Assembly: GCF_009176975.1 (NCBI RefSeq)
Contig: NZ_WEZG01000017.1
Location: forward strand, 1-59,560
Source: Aureimonas psammosilenae
GTDB lineage: Bacteria > Pseudomonadota > Alphaproteobacteria > Rhizobiales > Rhizobiaceae
Direction of reading: 5' to 3'
Length of the DNA stretch: 59,560 nucleotides
Positions 1 to 8,332 of the stretch are shown here, piece after piece. Below the pieces are notes generated by a model. That model ran no database searches. It saw only the letters and a program-made list of their open reading frames with translations, and was not told the origin of the DNA. The translations under genes and the position numbers were made by a program. Within the stretch, counting starts at the first letter, position 1. Each line of letters opens with the position of its first letter.

Positions 1-350
1 TCGGCATGCCGTACCATCTGGCGGTCGATGCACCTTGCCCCTGCACCGCCGTCAGCCGAAAACCCCATAAACCACCAACCGGCATCCCGCGGGTTCGGTC
101 TTCCGCGACTTTCGTACGCCTCACGGCGCCCGAAACTCTTCAGGAAAGCTGACTGTCCGCTTCCGGATTAGAATTTCCAAAAGCTGCCTTCGCGCCGAGC
201 GCTACAATTTGGGCAAGACTCGATGACCGTCCTACCGTTTAGATTCCCAGTCATCGGCCTGGAGAGCTGACGAACTGGTTGCTGAGAATCTTTGGGGGGT
301 TCGGCGAGACATACAAGCACGGCGCCCGAGTCACCCTGTCCGGAGCCGAG
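1..350. other. Left-edge region without a confident gene
   Basis: No complete gene is visible. An open frame enters from the left edge (frame 3) and stops at about base 150; it could be the C-terminal end of a gene lying outside the window, but I do not recognise the ~49 residues. Bases 137-191 hold a reverse copy of the dispersed ~55-bp repeat. The rest, up to the stop codon of the HxlR gene at 351, shows nothing I can name. Confidence 0.3.
137..191 (-). repeat. Dispersed ~55-bp intergenic repeat, copy A
   Basis: Read on the minus strand, it has the left arm GAAGGCAGCTTTTG, a variable spacer, and the core GGAAGCGGACAGTCAGCTTT. This is the same layout as the better conserved copies at 25846 and 43461. 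The core can fold into a hairpin. Confidence 0.6.
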
Positions 351-773
351 CTAATCGTCCCGTTTGTCGAACTCGACCTGTGCTTGCTGAAGTTCAGGCC
401 CACGCTTGAGCGCCCACGCGTACAGCGCCTCAAACGGCTCCTGTAGGGAGTGACCGAGCGGGGTGATGGTGTACTCGACCCCGATGGGCGTCGTGGGCAA
501 GACCGTGCGCTTGACGAGACCGTTGCGCTCCAGTCGCTTGAGCGCATCCGCCAGCGCCTTGTGGGTAATGCCATCGAGGCGGCGCATGATCTCGTTGAAG
601 CGGGACGGTCGCGTGCACAGGACGGTCAGGATCAGGACCGACCACTTGTTCGCGATGTGCTCCAGGATCGGCCGCGTCGTGCGGGCGTCGATCAGGGCTT
701 CGTCGGTCGCATCCGGAGCAGACGCCCTGGAACGGCGTTTCGAAGGACCCGTCTGCGTCAGGATTTCGGACAT
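351..773 (-). CDS. HxlR-family transcriptional regulator
   Basis: A 140-residue winged-helix DNA-binding protein. The HxlR core is clear: HIANKWSVLIL at about residues 39-49, then RFNEIMRRLDGITHKAL and a basic wing with PIGVEYTITPLG near residues 108-119. HxlR (DUF24) proteins usually carry a redox-sensing Cys just before this helix. Here that position lies in the run DARTTRPILEH, with no Cys, and the only nearby Cys is in VLCTRPSRF. Redox sensing of the YodB type is therefore doubtful. It is divergent from an SDR gene across 97 bp, in a gap bordered by a perfect 10-bp inverted repeat, so it probably controls that gene and itself. The unusual N-terminal extension of about 25 residues is basic. 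Confidence 0.88.
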   Translation of the reverse strand: MSEILTQTGPSKRRSRASAPDATDEALIDARTTRPILEHIANKWSVLILTVLCTRPSRFNEIMRRLDGITHKALADALKRLERNGLVKRTVLPTTPIGVEYTITPLGHSLQEPFEALYAWALKRGPELQQAQVEFDKRDD

Positions 774-843
774 CGATATACTCCGTCATATCTGCGATAA
801 ATATAGTGCGTAATTGACCGTAAGTATAACATCTATATCGATG
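771..843. promoter_or_regulatory. Divergent promoter region bordered by a 10-bp inverted repeat
   Basis: CATCGATATA at 771-780 and its exact reverse complement TATATCGATG at 834-843 flank an AT-rich stretch between the HxlR gene and the SDR gene. The left arm overlaps the HxlR start codon. The symmetry and placement suggest paired HxlR operator sites; this is inference only. Confidence 0.5.
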
Positions 844-870
844 CGTCCATCATCAACGGATGGATGGGAC

Positions 871-1602
871 ATGACCCAGCTTAACAACAAGATCGCCGTC
901 GTTATCGGTGGTTCGGGCGGTATCGGAGGCGCGATCGCCCAACGATTTGCGAAAGAGGGGGCGGCCGTCTATGCCACCAGTCGATCCGCCAAGACTGACG
1001 GAACCGCCACGGCGGTCGGGGCCGGCTCGATCCGCTCCCTATCGGCCGACGCCTCCAATCCAGCCGATCTCGAAGGCGCAATCGCTCGGATCTACGAGGA
1101 TGCTGGCCGGATCGACATCCTCGTCGTCAACGCGGGGCTGTCGGAGTTCGCGACCCTGGACGGTCTTACCGAGGATCACTTCGACCGCACCTTCGGGCTC
1201 AACGTCCGCTCGCTCGTCTTCGCCGCGAAGGGCGCCGCGACGCACATGGGCGACGGCGGCTCGATCGTTCTGGTTGGCTCCATTGCCGGGGACATCGGCA
1301 CGAAAGGCTACGGGGCCTACGGAGCGGCGAAGGCTGCGGTCCGTTCGTTCGCGCGGACCTGGGCCAACGAGCTCGCGCCACGCGGCATCCGCGTCAACGT
1401 CGTCAGCCCGGGGCCGACTGACACCGCGATGTTCGCCTCCGCCTCTGACGAGATGCGGGCGACACTCACTGCGATGATCCCGCTGGGACGCATGGGGCGC
1501 CCGGACGAGGTCGCAGCCGCCGCTCTCTTCCTCGCCAGCGACGAGGCGAGTTTCGTCACGGGAGCCGAGCTGCCCGTCGACGGCGGCATGGCACAGGTTT
1601 GA
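871..1602 (+). CDS. SDR-family oxidoreductase
   Basis: A 243-residue classical short-chain dehydrogenase. The N-terminal dinucleotide-binding motif is GGSGGIGGAIA. LVVNAG is the structural NAG motif; GSIAGDIGTKGYGAYGAAK supplies the catalytic Ser, Tyr and Lys (YxxxK). NVVSPGPTDTAMF and a C-terminal GAELPVDGGMAQV follow, as in FabG-like enzymes. The start at 871 is preferred over an upstream in-frame codon at 814 because the family begins close to the Rossmann strand. Substrate unknown. The stop overlaps the region of the next gene's start, and the hydrolase follows 11 bp on, so the two are likely co-transcribed under the divergent HxlR regulator. Confidence 0.9.
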   Translation: MTQLNNKIAVVIGGSGGIGGAIAQRFAKEGAAVYATSRSAKTDGTATAVGAGSIRSLSADASNPADLEGAIARIYEDAGRIDILVVNAGLSEFATLDGLTEDHFDRTFGLNVRSLVFAAKGAATHMGDGGSIVLVGSIAGDIGTKGYGAYGAAKAAVRSFARTWANELAPRGIRVNVVSPGPTDTAMFASASDEMRATLTAMIPLGRMGRPDEVAAAALFLASDEASFVTGAELPVDGGMAQV

Positions 1603-1613
1603 GGTCGATCACG

Positions 1614-2846
1614 ATGTTTATTTCTACATTTGCGTCCCGTCTTCGTTCCCTTTCCGTCGCCGCCGGCCTTACAGTCGGTATCGCTTCGGCAGGGCCGCTG
1701 GCCATCCCGGGCGCCTGGGCTGAGGAAAGCCTGAACGTCAAGCTGCGGTCCGTTGCGGAGCACGCGGTTCCATCTGGCTTGGAGGCAGACGCCAAGCTGC
1801 TCGTCCACACGATGCCGGACGTCCGGGGCAGTCAGACCCCGGCCACCACGCTCCTGTTCGTCCCAAAGGGCAGGGCACCGACCGAAGGCTGGCCGATCGT
1901 GGCCTGGGCGCACGGCACCTCGACGCCGGGACAGAAGACATGCGCCCCAAGCCTCACGCCTGAACTCGACGGCGGGCTGACCCGCGACGGCTTCCCGAGC
2001 GACTACGTCTACCAGATCGGCGAGCTTCTGAGGGCGGGCTATGCCGTTGTGGCGCCGGACCTCGAAGGACTGGGTGCGCAAGCCATTGGTCCCTATCCGT
2101 ACTTCGGGGCCGCCAGCGGCGCACGGTCCCTGATCTCTGCCGTCGAAGCCGCAAGGCTGGCCGAGCCGCACCTTTCCAACAGGTACGCGGCGATGGGGCA
2201 CTCCGACGGAGGCCACCTCGCTCTCGGCGTCGAGGCACACGCCCATGAAGCGCCGGAGCTCGAGTTCGTCGGCACGGTCGCGTCTGTGCCCTACACCTCC
2301 GTCGCCGCGACAGCCGATCATTTCGGCGAAGCGGCACGAACGGCAAACGACGGGGCGGCAGCAAACCAAGCCCGGATGATGCGCGAGTTCCAGGGCGCGC
2401 TCATGACGGTGGGCTTAACCGCCGACAAGCCCGCCTTCGACCCGCGGGCGGTGATGGGTAACGACTTGGCCGGGCTGTTGCTGGAGTTCCGCTCCCTATG
2501 CTCGGTGAAGGCGATCGGGACGATCGACGCCGCGGTCAAGGCAAAGGGAGAGGCATTCGACGGCCTCAAGAAGGACTGGGCAACCAACCCCGACATGAGG
2601 GCCTTCCTCGCTGCCAACGACCCGGCAGCCTCGCCCGACTTCTTGCTTCGGCGGCCAACGCTCGTGGTGCAGGGAACGGCCGACGGCTTCGTCCTCGAGC
2701 CCCTGACGACGGCGTTCGTGGAAAGGCTGCGCGGCAAGGGAGCACCGGTCACCTACAAGACCTATCCCGGCGCTGACCACTTTTCGGTCATCCGCAAAGC
2801 CGATGACGACGTCCTCGCTTTCCTGCGGGAACGCTTCGCCGACTGA
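1614..2846 (+). CDS. Exported alpha/beta hydrolase, secretory-lipase-like
   Basis: A 410-residue hydrolase with a Sec signal peptide: a basic start, a hydrophobic stretch, and a likely cut after AWA at residue 36. The nucleophile elbow AMGHSDGGHLAL gives the catalytic Ser. VVQGTADGFVLEP and YPGADHFSVIRK supply the probable Asp and His. The overall pattern (APDLEGLGAQAIGPYPYF, and a C-terminal cap returning to the His) resembles the LIP secretory-lipase family and related periplasmic esterases. ATG 1614 is preferred; a TTG at 1599 overlapping the previous stop is an alternative. It is the second gene of the HxlR-linked operon. Substrate unknown; an ester or acyl compound is likely. Confidence 0.85.
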   Translation: MFISTFASRLRSLSVAAGLTVGIASAGPLAIPGAWAEESLNVKLRSVAEHAVPSGLEADAKLLVHTMPDVRGSQTPATTLLFVPKGRAPTEGWPIVAWAHGTSTPGQKTCAPSLTPELDGGLTRDGFPSDYVYQIGELLRAGYAVVAPDLEGLGAQAIGPYPYFGAASGARSLISAVEAARLAEPHLSNRYAAMGHSDGGHLALGVEAHAHEAPELEFVGTVASVPYTSVAATADHFGEAARTANDGAAANQARMMREFQGALMTVGLTADKPAFDPRAVMGNDLAGLLLEFRSLCSVKAIGTIDAAVKAKGEAFDGLKKDWATNPDMRAFLAANDPAASPDFLLRRPTLVVQGTADGFVLEPLTTAFVERLRGKGAPVTYKTYPGADHFSVIRKADDDVLAFLRERFAD

Positions 2847-2857
2847 GAGTGACCCAG

Positions 2858-2882
2858 GCTGCCGACGCCAGGCGTCGGCAGC
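2858..2882 (+). other. Perfect intercistronic hairpin
   Basis: GCTGCCGACGCC and its exact reverse complement GGCGTCGGCAGC are separated by one base, so the RNA can form a stem of at least 10 bp with a 5-nt loop. No T-run follows, so it is not a standard intrinsic terminator. It sits between the hydrolase and the MDR gene and may protect or attenuate the message. Confidence 0.7.
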
Positions 2883-2907
2883 GCTTCTCACAGCAAGGGA
2901 ACGCCAG

Positions 2908-3936
2908 ATGGAAACGAGCTCGACGAACAGAAGGGTGCTGCTCGTGAAGCGGCCTCAAGGCACACCACGACCGGACGACTTTGCCATCGTCGACCAAGAG
3001 CGGCCGCAGGCCGGGGAAGGGGAGATACTGCTTCGTAACCTGTTCCTGTCGCTAGACCCTTACATGCGTGGCCGGATGAACGATGGCGACGGATCCTACG
3101 CCGCACCATATGCCCTCGGCGAGCCGCCAGGGGGCGGAACGGTCGCCGAGGTCGTCTCGTCGGACGTCGACGGCTTCCGTTCGGGCGACCTCGTGGTCGC
3201 GAACGGTGGCTGGCAGGAATACGCGGTCACGGACGGGTCGGACCTCTACGCTCTGTCAAGCGGCATGGCCCGGCCCTCGCTCGCCCTCGGCATCCTCGGC
3301 ATGACGGGATTTGCCGCATGGCACGGTCTGACCGCCATCGGCTCCCCCCAGCCCGGCGAGACGCTGGTCGTCGGGGCGGCGACTGGCGCGGTCGGCGCCG
3401 CGGTCGGCCAGATCGGCAAGATACTGGGCTGCCGCGTGGTCGGGATTGCGGGCGGGGAGCGCAAGTGCCGCCATGCGGTCGAGGTGCTCGGGTTCGACGC
3501 GTGCCTCGATCACCAGACCCGGCAGCTTTACGAACGTCTGGCAGAGGCCGCCCCATCCGGCGTCGACGTCTATTTCGAGAATGTCGGCGGGGCGGTTCGG
3601 GCCGCCGTATGGCCGCTGCTCAACGTCGGGGCGCGGGTGCCCGTCTGCGGGCTCGTGTCTGGGTACAACGGCGACGTCGCCACTGACGGGAGCCCGCACG
3701 ACCTGATGATGTCGCTGATCGTCAAACGCATCCGCATGGAGGGCTTCATGATCGGCGACCACTACGGCAGCAGGTTCGAAACCTTCAGCAAGCAGATGTC
3801 GGGCTGGGTGGAGGCCGGGAGGATCCACGCCGACGAGGACATCGCGGACGGGCTCGAGAAGGCTCCCGAGGCGTTCGTCAGGATGCTCGCGGGCCGTAAC
3901 CTCGGAAAGACGCTGGTGCGTATCGGGCGTCGTTGA
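2908..3936 (+). CDS. NADP-dependent MDR oxidoreductase (CurA/prostaglandin-reductase-like)
   Basis: A 342-residue zinc-free medium-chain dehydrogenase/reductase. The N-terminal half has LFLSLDPYMRGRMND, diagnostic of the prostaglandin/leukotriene reductase and CurA branch. The cofactor motif is GAATGAVGAAVGQIGKILG, and VDVYFENVGG is the branch signature. GRNLGKTLVRIG closes the protein. These enzymes reduce the double bond of alpha,beta-unsaturated carbonyls with NADPH. The start at 2908 has the AAGGGA ribosome site seven bases upstream; the frame is open further upstream but runs into the preceding gene. It forms the third gene of the HxlR-linked cluster, after a strong hairpin. A detoxification role is inferred. 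Confidence 0.9.
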   Translation: METSSTNRRVLLVKRPQGTPRPDDFAIVDQERPQAGEGEILLRNLFLSLDPYMRGRMNDGDGSYAAPYALGEPPGGGTVAEVVSSDVDGFRSGDLVVANGGWQEYAVTDGSDLYALSSGMARPSLALGILGMTGFAAWHGLTAIGSPQPGETLVVGAATGAVGAAVGQIGKILGCRVVGIAGGERKCRHAVEVLGFDACLDHQTRQLYERLAEAAPSGVDVYFENVGGAVRAAVWPLLNVGARVPVCGLVSGYNGDVATDGSPHDLMMSLIVKRIRMEGFMIGDHYGSRFETFSKQMSGWVEAGRIHADEDIADGLEKAPEAFVRMLAGRNLGKTLVRIGRR

Positions 3937-4072
3937 GGCGCGGGTGGTAGATCGTCACGACCGGACGTGAACTCCGGTGCGGCTTCTAGCGCATGAGAAG
4001 TGAGCGCCGTACTGGAGCTGGGTAACCAAGGCCGCTCAACGCTCCAGCGATCAGGACGGACCCGAGTTATGG

Positions 4073-4099
4073 GGTGCTCCCTCGGTCAGGGGAAGCACC
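4073..4099. other. Imperfect hairpin in the 3937-4207 gap
   Basis: GGTGCTCCCT and AGGGGAAGCACC can pair around a short loop, with one bulge. It lies between the 3' ends of the convergent MDR and Lrp genes, where a bidirectional terminator would be expected, but there is no T-run. Confidence 0.4.
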
Positions 4100-4207
4100 T
4101 TACGCTGCCGCACCCGGAGGGCCGTTTGCCGTCGAACGCCACATTTCTACCTGATCACGTGAATCAAACGCCAGTCGACGATCCACGATTATCTACCCGC
4201 GTCGTCC

Positions 4208-4708
4208 TCACCCGGTCGCCACCGGGCTCGGCCCACGTTCGAGATAGGTCGATAGGGCGATGTAGCTTCTCGTGCCCTTGAAGCCCTCGATGGAGTGGAT
4301 CCGCTCGAGAAGGTCCTCAAGCGCCTGCGTGTCGCGGGTCCTCACCTTGAGGAGCATCGCGCTCTCACCCGTCACGGTGTGAATTTCCTCCACTTCTGGC
4401 AGCTCCTTCAACGCCAGCAGGTGGCGCGTCACCGCCCAGCTCGTCGTATCGACGTGGACGAAGGTCAGGAGAGGGCGCCCGAGCTTCGCCCCGTCGAGGA
4501 CCGCGACGTTCGCCTTAATGACCCCGTCCTGCCGCAGCCGTTTCACGCGCTCGTGGACGGCGGGCGCCGAGAGGTTGAGGAGCTGACCGAGCTCGGCGTA
4601 GCTGCGGGTCGTATCCTCGGCGAGCAGCCCTAACAGCGTTCGGTCCCTGTCATCCAAACGGGCCGGGGACCCACGGCTCGGCCGAACGCGGTTCGTATCT
4701 TCGCTCAA
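4208..4708 (-). CDS. Lrp/AsnC-family regulator
   Basis: A 166-residue protein. The AsnC-type helix-turn-helix is LDDRDRTLLGLLAEDTTRSYAELGQLLNLSAPAVHERVKRL (split here: LDDRDRTLLGLLAED, then SYAELGQLLNLSAPAVHERV). The C-terminal RAM/AsnC ligand domain includes LPEVEEIHTVTGESAMLLKV. I chose a TTG start at 4708 because an AAGGAGG ribosome site lies nine bases upstream; longer frames reach 4768 but lose that site. Lrp-type regulators bind amino acids. It is divergent from a DUF2000 gene and a LysE-family exporter 100 bp away, so it likely regulates amino-acid efflux by that pair. Confidence 0.88.
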   Translation of the reverse strand: MSEDTNRVRPSRGSPARLDDRDRTLLGLLAEDTTRSYAELGQLLNLSAPAVHERVKRLRQDGVIKANVAVLDGAKLGRPLLTFVHVDTTSWAVTRHLLALKELPEVEEIHTVTGESAMLLKVRTRDTQALEDLLERIHSIEGFKGTRSYIALSTYLERGPSPVATG

Positions 4709-4807
4709 CGCTCCGATCCTCCTTGGCGGCGAATGCTGTTCGGTTTTATCACCTCTTGGTCTTACCACATCCGGCCAAGTCGCCGCATCAGTATCAGAAG
4801 GTCAAGC

Positions 4808-5215
4808 ATGTTCGACACGAAGGTCGCCATCCTGGTCCTGGACGATCTTGCGACCTGGCAGAAGCTGAACGTCACTGCGTTCCTTGCGACCGGCATCGCC
4901 GCTGCGGCGCCGGAAGCCATCGGCGAGCCGTACGAGGACGCCGCCGGACGACGCTTTGCCAGCCTTCTCGGCCAGCCCATGCTGGTCTTCGCCGCCGGAC
5001 CCGACGAGCTCCGCCGCGCCCACCGGATCTCGGCCGAGAAGGACCTGACCACGGCCGTCTACGTCCGCGCGATGTTCTCGACCGGGCACGACGCTGCGAA
5101 CCGCGACGTGTTCAAGGCCGAGCCGACCGACGCGCCCGACCTCGTCGGTATCGCCATCCGCGGCCCGAAGAGGGACGTCGACAAGGCCAGCAAGGGAGCA
5201 AAGCTGCATCCATGA
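4808..5215 (+). CDS. DUF2000-family protein
   Basis: A 135-residue protein with the features of DUF2000: MFDTKVAILVLDDLATWQKLNV at the start (a conserved opening, abbreviated here to its first and last parts), a central LVFAAGPDELRRAH and a C-terminal DLVGIAIRGPKRDVDK. Members have an alpha/beta fold related to peptidyl-tRNA hydrolase 2, and no biochemical role is settled. The stop codon overlaps the start of the LysE-family gene (ATGA), so the two are translationally coupled and divergent from the Lrp-type regulator. Linkage suggests a function around amino-acid export; that is inference. Confidence 0.8.
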   Translation: MFDTKVAILVLDDLATWQKLNVTAFLATGIAAAAPEAIGEPYEDAAGRRFASLLGQPMLVFAAGPDELRRAHRISAEKDLTTAVYVRAMFSTGHDAANRDVFKAEPTDAPDLVGIAIRGPKRDVDKASKGAKLHP

Positions 5216-5832
5216 CCGCCCACTCGATGACCGTCGTCCAGCAGCTCCTGCCCTTCGTGACCTTCGCCTTCGTCGCTTCGATCACCCCCGGCCCGTCCAA
5301 CCTCCTCGTTCTCGGCAACAGTACACGCTACGGCTTCGTGGCGGCGCTCCCGATCGTCTGGGGATCCTGCGTGGGAGCCGCAAGCCTCGTCCTGGTCGTC
5401 GGCTTCGGCATGGGCCGATGGCTGTCGGAGCACCCGGGGATCCAGGCCGCCATGGGCTGGGCGGGAGCGATCTGGATGAGCATTCTGGCTTGGCAGATCG
5501 TGTCGCAACCCGTCGGAACCGTCCACTCGGCTGCCGACAAGCCGACGGACGGCATGACCGCGGCCGCGCTCCAGGTGGTGAACCCGAAGACCTGGGGCAT
5601 GGCGATCGCCGTTGTCGGCGTCTTCGCCGAAGAGAGCGCGGACATCGGGCGCTACGCCCTCCTGTCGGGCGTCTTCCTGCTGGTGTCGTTGCCGTGCCTC
5701 GAGATTTGGGCCGCCCTCGGTTCGCGGGCTGCAACCCACGTGCGTTCGCCGAAGGTCACGAGAGCCCTCAACCTCGCGCTGGGCGTCGCCCTCCTCGGCT
5801 CGGCGTGGATCGGCGTCCTGGAGCATGGCTAG
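5212..5832 (+). CDS. LysE-family amino-acid exporter
   Basis: A 206-residue inner-membrane protein with about six hydrophobic segments. The family motif near the N-terminus is SITPGPSNLLVL, and the mid-protein QVVNPKTWGMAIAVVGVF is the usual NPK motif of LysE/RhtB proteins. These act as proton-driven exporters of amino acids or their derivatives. The ATG overlaps the stop of the DUF2000 gene by four bases. Regulation is probably by the divergent Lrp/AsnC protein. The cargo cannot be read from sequence. Confidence 0.9.
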   Translation: MTAHSMTVVQQLLPFVTFAFVASITPGPSNLLVLGNSTRYGFVAALPIVWGSCVGAASLVLVVGFGMGRWLSEHPGIQAAMGWAGAIWMSILAWQIVSQPVGTVHSAADKPTDGMTAAALQVVNPKTWGMAIAVVGVFAEESADIGRYALLSGVFLLVSLPCLEIWAALGSRAATHVRSPKVTRALNLALGVALLGSAWIGVLEHG

Positions 5833-5851
5833 GAAGCGTCGGGAACGGCAA

Positions 5852-6754
5852 TCAGGCCTCGAGGTAGTTTGCCAGTTCCTCGGGCGTCCCTTGCGGGAAG
5901 GCTTCCTTCAGATGGTCGAGGAACGCAGACACGCGGGCGCTGAGGAGCCGGCGGCTCGGGTAGAGCGTCCACAGGGCGATCTCGGGTCCCTCGACGTCGC
6001 CCCAAGAGACCAGCCGTCCTGCAGCGAGATCATGGCCGACGAGGGAGATCGGCAGTCGCGCGATGCCGACGCCCATCCGCACCGCGTCCCGCACCATGAT
6101 CATCGACGACAGGCTCAACGCGGGGCGGACCTCGATGTCGGATCGCCCTGTTGCCGTGATCACGGTCCAGGTTTCGCCCGCGCCTGCCGTCCCGCGCACC
6201 ACAGCCGGAACGGACGATCCGTCCGAAGGTGCCTTAAGTCCCGGGTGCCCGACGACCACCAGCCGGTCGCGTAGGAACGCGCGCCCGACGAGGCTCTCGT
6301 CCGGCTCCGGGTTCACACGGATTACGAGATCGTAGGCTTCCTCAATCATGTCGACAGCACGGTCCTCCGTGGTGACCTCGAGCCGGACGTCCGAATGCTT
6401 GAGCGCGAACCCGGCTGCGAGCTTGCCCATGGCGGTCTGCGAGAAGAGCAGCGGCGCGCTGATGCGCAACCGACCCCGCGGCCGATGCCCGCCCGAAGCG
6501 ATGGCGGCCGCGGTCTCCTGAAGGTCGGCGAGAAGCACGCCCGTGCGCTCGTACAGGGCCCAGCCCTCCTCGGTGAGCTTCAGCGCCCGCCCGCCGCGCT
6601 CGAACAGGCGGAGGTCGAGGCTGGCCTCCAACTCGGACACACGCCGCGACAGCGTCGCCTTCGGTCGCCCTGTCGCGCGGGCAGCTCGGCCGAACCCTTC
6701 ATGCCGGGCGACGAGGTTGAAGTCGGCAAGGGCGAGAAGATCCATCCGTTCCAC
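5852..6754 (-). CDS. LysR-family transcriptional regulator
   Basis: A 300-residue LTTR. Residues 4-63 hold the winged helix, with FGRAARATGRPKATLSRRV as recognition region and LFERGGRALKLTEEG as the wing. The remainder is a type-2 periplasmic-binding-like effector domain, with GRLRISAPLLFSQTAMGKL at its start, as in the DmlR/AaeR-like subgroup. An internal ATG three codons later is an alternative start. It is divergent from the NmrA-like gene over 93 bp, and this arrangement usually means it controls that operon. Its 3' end meets the LysE gene tail to tail. Confidence 0.92.
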   Translation of the reverse strand: MERMDLLALADFNLVARHEGFGRAARATGRPKATLSRRVSELEASLDLRLFERGGRALKLTEEGWALYERTGVLLADLQETAAAIASGGHRPRGRLRISAPLLFSQTAMGKLAAGFALKHSDVRLEVTTEDRAVDMIEEAYDLVIRVNPEPDESLVGRAFLRDRLVVVGHPGLKAPSDGSSVPAVVRGTAGAGETWTVITATGRSDIEVRPALSLSSMIMVRDAVRMGVGIARLPISLVGHDLAAGRLVSWGDVEGPEIALWTLYPSRRLLSARVSAFLDHLKEAFPQGTPEELANYLEA

Positions 6755-6847
6755 CTGTGAGACGGCACGTCCAAATTCGGCGTCTATTGGAATGAACGGG
6801 GATCACCGATCTTGCAACCGTAGCCAACACGAACCGGAGTGATCTCC

Positions 6848-7717
6848 ATGACCATCCTCGTTACCGGCGCCACGGGCACCGTCGGCCGCAACGTCGTCGA
6901 GCAGCTCGCCTCCCGGGGCGCTGACGTGCGCGCCCTCGTCCGCGATCCGTCCAATGCCAACCTCCCGTCCGGCGTCGTCGCCATGCAGGGCGACCTCCTC
7001 GATGTCGACGCGCTGCGCAACGCCCTTTCGGGTGTGTCGACGCTGTTCCTCCTCAACGCCGTCGTTCCCGACGAATTCACCCAAGCGCTGATCACGCTCA
7101 ACCTCGCCCGCGAGGCGGGCATCGAGCGCCTCGTCTATCTCTCGGTGATCCACAGCGACGTCTACGTCAACGTGCCCCACTTCGCGGGCAAGTTCGGCGT
7201 CGAACGGATGATCGAAGCGATGGGCTTCGGCGCCACCATCCTGCGCCCCGCCTACTTCATCAACAACGACGTCACGATCAAGGACGTGGTCACCGGATAC
7301 GGCGTGTACCCGATGCCGGTCGGCTCCAAGGGTCTGGCCATGGTCGACGCCCGCGACATCGGTGAGATCGCGGCCATCGAGCTCATCCGCCGCGAGAGCT
7401 CGACGACGGCGCTTCCGCATGAGCGCATCAACGTCGTCGGACCCGACACGCTCACCGGAGCGGACATCGCCGCCATCTGGACCGAGGCGCTGGGACGTCC
7501 GATCGCTTACGGCGGCGACGACACCGCCGGGTTCGAACAGAACTCGCGTCAGTTCATGCCGCCTTGGATGGCCTACGACATGCGTCTGATGGCCGAGCGC
7601 TTCCTGACCGACGGCATGGTGCCGGAAGCCGGCGACGTCGAACGCCTGACCGCGCTCCTCGGCCGCCCGCTGCGCTCCTACCGCGACTTCGCCGCCGAGC
7701 TCACGGCCGCGGCCTGA
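6848..7717 (+). CDS. NmrA/SDR-a family NAD(P)-binding protein
   Basis: A 289-residue atypical SDR. The start MTILVTGATGTVGRNVVEQL carries the TGxxGxxG motif. Residue VRALVRDPSNANL follows the second beta strand, where NADP specificity is set. A typical Ser-Tyr-Lys catalytic set is not evident, as in NmrA/HSCARG proteins and azo or quinone reductases of the QorB type. GGAG lies nine bases upstream of ATG 6848; GTG 6839 is a weaker alternative. It heads an operon with the AtaL-like and NAD(P)-binding genes, opposite the LysR gene. Confidence 0.88.
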   Translation: MTILVTGATGTVGRNVVEQLASRGADVRALVRDPSNANLPSGVVAMQGDLLDVDALRNALSGVSTLFLLNAVVPDEFTQALITLNLAREAGIERLVYLSVIHSDVYVNVPHFAGKFGVERMIEAMGFGATILRPAYFINNDVTIKDVVTGYGVYPMPVGSKGLAMVDARDIGEIAAIELIRRESSTTALPHERINVVGPDTLTGADIAAIWTEALGRPIAYGGDDTAGFEQNSRQFMPPWMAYDMRLMAERFLTDGMVPEAGDVERLTALLGRPLRSYRDFAAELTAAA

Positions 7718-7782
7718 CCGCCACACGATCCGCCACCAAAAAGCGGGCGGTCGATGCCGTCCCCGAAACACGGAGCATTCCC

Positions 7783-8256
7783 ATGATCTATTCGACCGCC
7801 ATCGTCCCGGTGAACCCGGAAGGCGAGATGAAGCTGACCCAAGAGCAGGTGTGGAAGGGCCTTGAGCTCAAGGCACGCGACGCGCGCGAGTTCCTGCCGC
7901 CCGGCCTCTGCACCCGCTGCGAGGTCGTCGAGGAGAGCGCGACCCACTTCGTCCGCGAGGCCACCATCGCCGGGGCCGACCTGCGCGAGATCATCGTCCT
8001 CGAGCCACAGGCGAAGGTCACCTTCTTCCAGGCCACCGGACCGCGCGAGGGCGCCATCGTCAACGAGCTGTTCGACGACGGGGCCGGCGCGCTCCAGCTC
8101 CGCTTCTACTGCTACCTCGGCCTGCGCGGGAAGGAGCCGAACGGCCCCCAGGAGCAGGCGGAGCTGGCCCAGTTCGACAGCGACACGGGCTACAGGAGCG
8201 CCCTTCTGTCGACGCTGAAGCGGACGCGCGAGCTCGTGGCCGAAGGCCGGCTCTGA
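7783..8256 (+). CDS. AtaL-like SRPBCC-fold protein (DUF1857)
   Basis: A 157-residue soluble protein. It starts MIYSTAIVPVNPEGEMKLT and continues WKGLELKARDAREFLP, the usual opening of AtaL-like/DUF1857 proteins, which have a START-like ligand-binding fold. FYCYLGLRGKEPN near residue 115 matches the same family. No enzymatic residues are apparent. It lies 65 bp after the NmrA-like gene and 76 bp before the next NAD(P)-binding gene. The role is unknown; binding of a hydrophobic ligand is an inference from the fold. Confidence 0.8.
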   Translation: MIYSTAIVPVNPEGEMKLTQEQVWKGLELKARDAREFLPPGLCTRCEVVEESATHFVREATIAGADLREIIVLEPQAKVTFFQATGPREGAIVNELFDDGAGALQLRFYCYLGLRGKEPNGPQEQAELAQFDSDTGYRSALLSTLKRTRELVAEGRL

Positions 8257-8290
8257 GCCTCAACCCGACATCCCCCAACCATCGAAGACG

Positions 8291-8313
8291 GGAACGCTCC
8301 AGGCGGGCGTTCC
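8291..8313 (+). other. Intercistronic hairpin
   Basis: GGAACGC and GCGTTCC form a perfect 7-bp stem with a 9-nt loop between the AtaL-like and NAD(P)-binding genes. There is no T-run. A role in transcript processing is possible. Confidence 0.5.
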
Positions 8314-8332
8314 GCACAGGGAGACCCATGTC

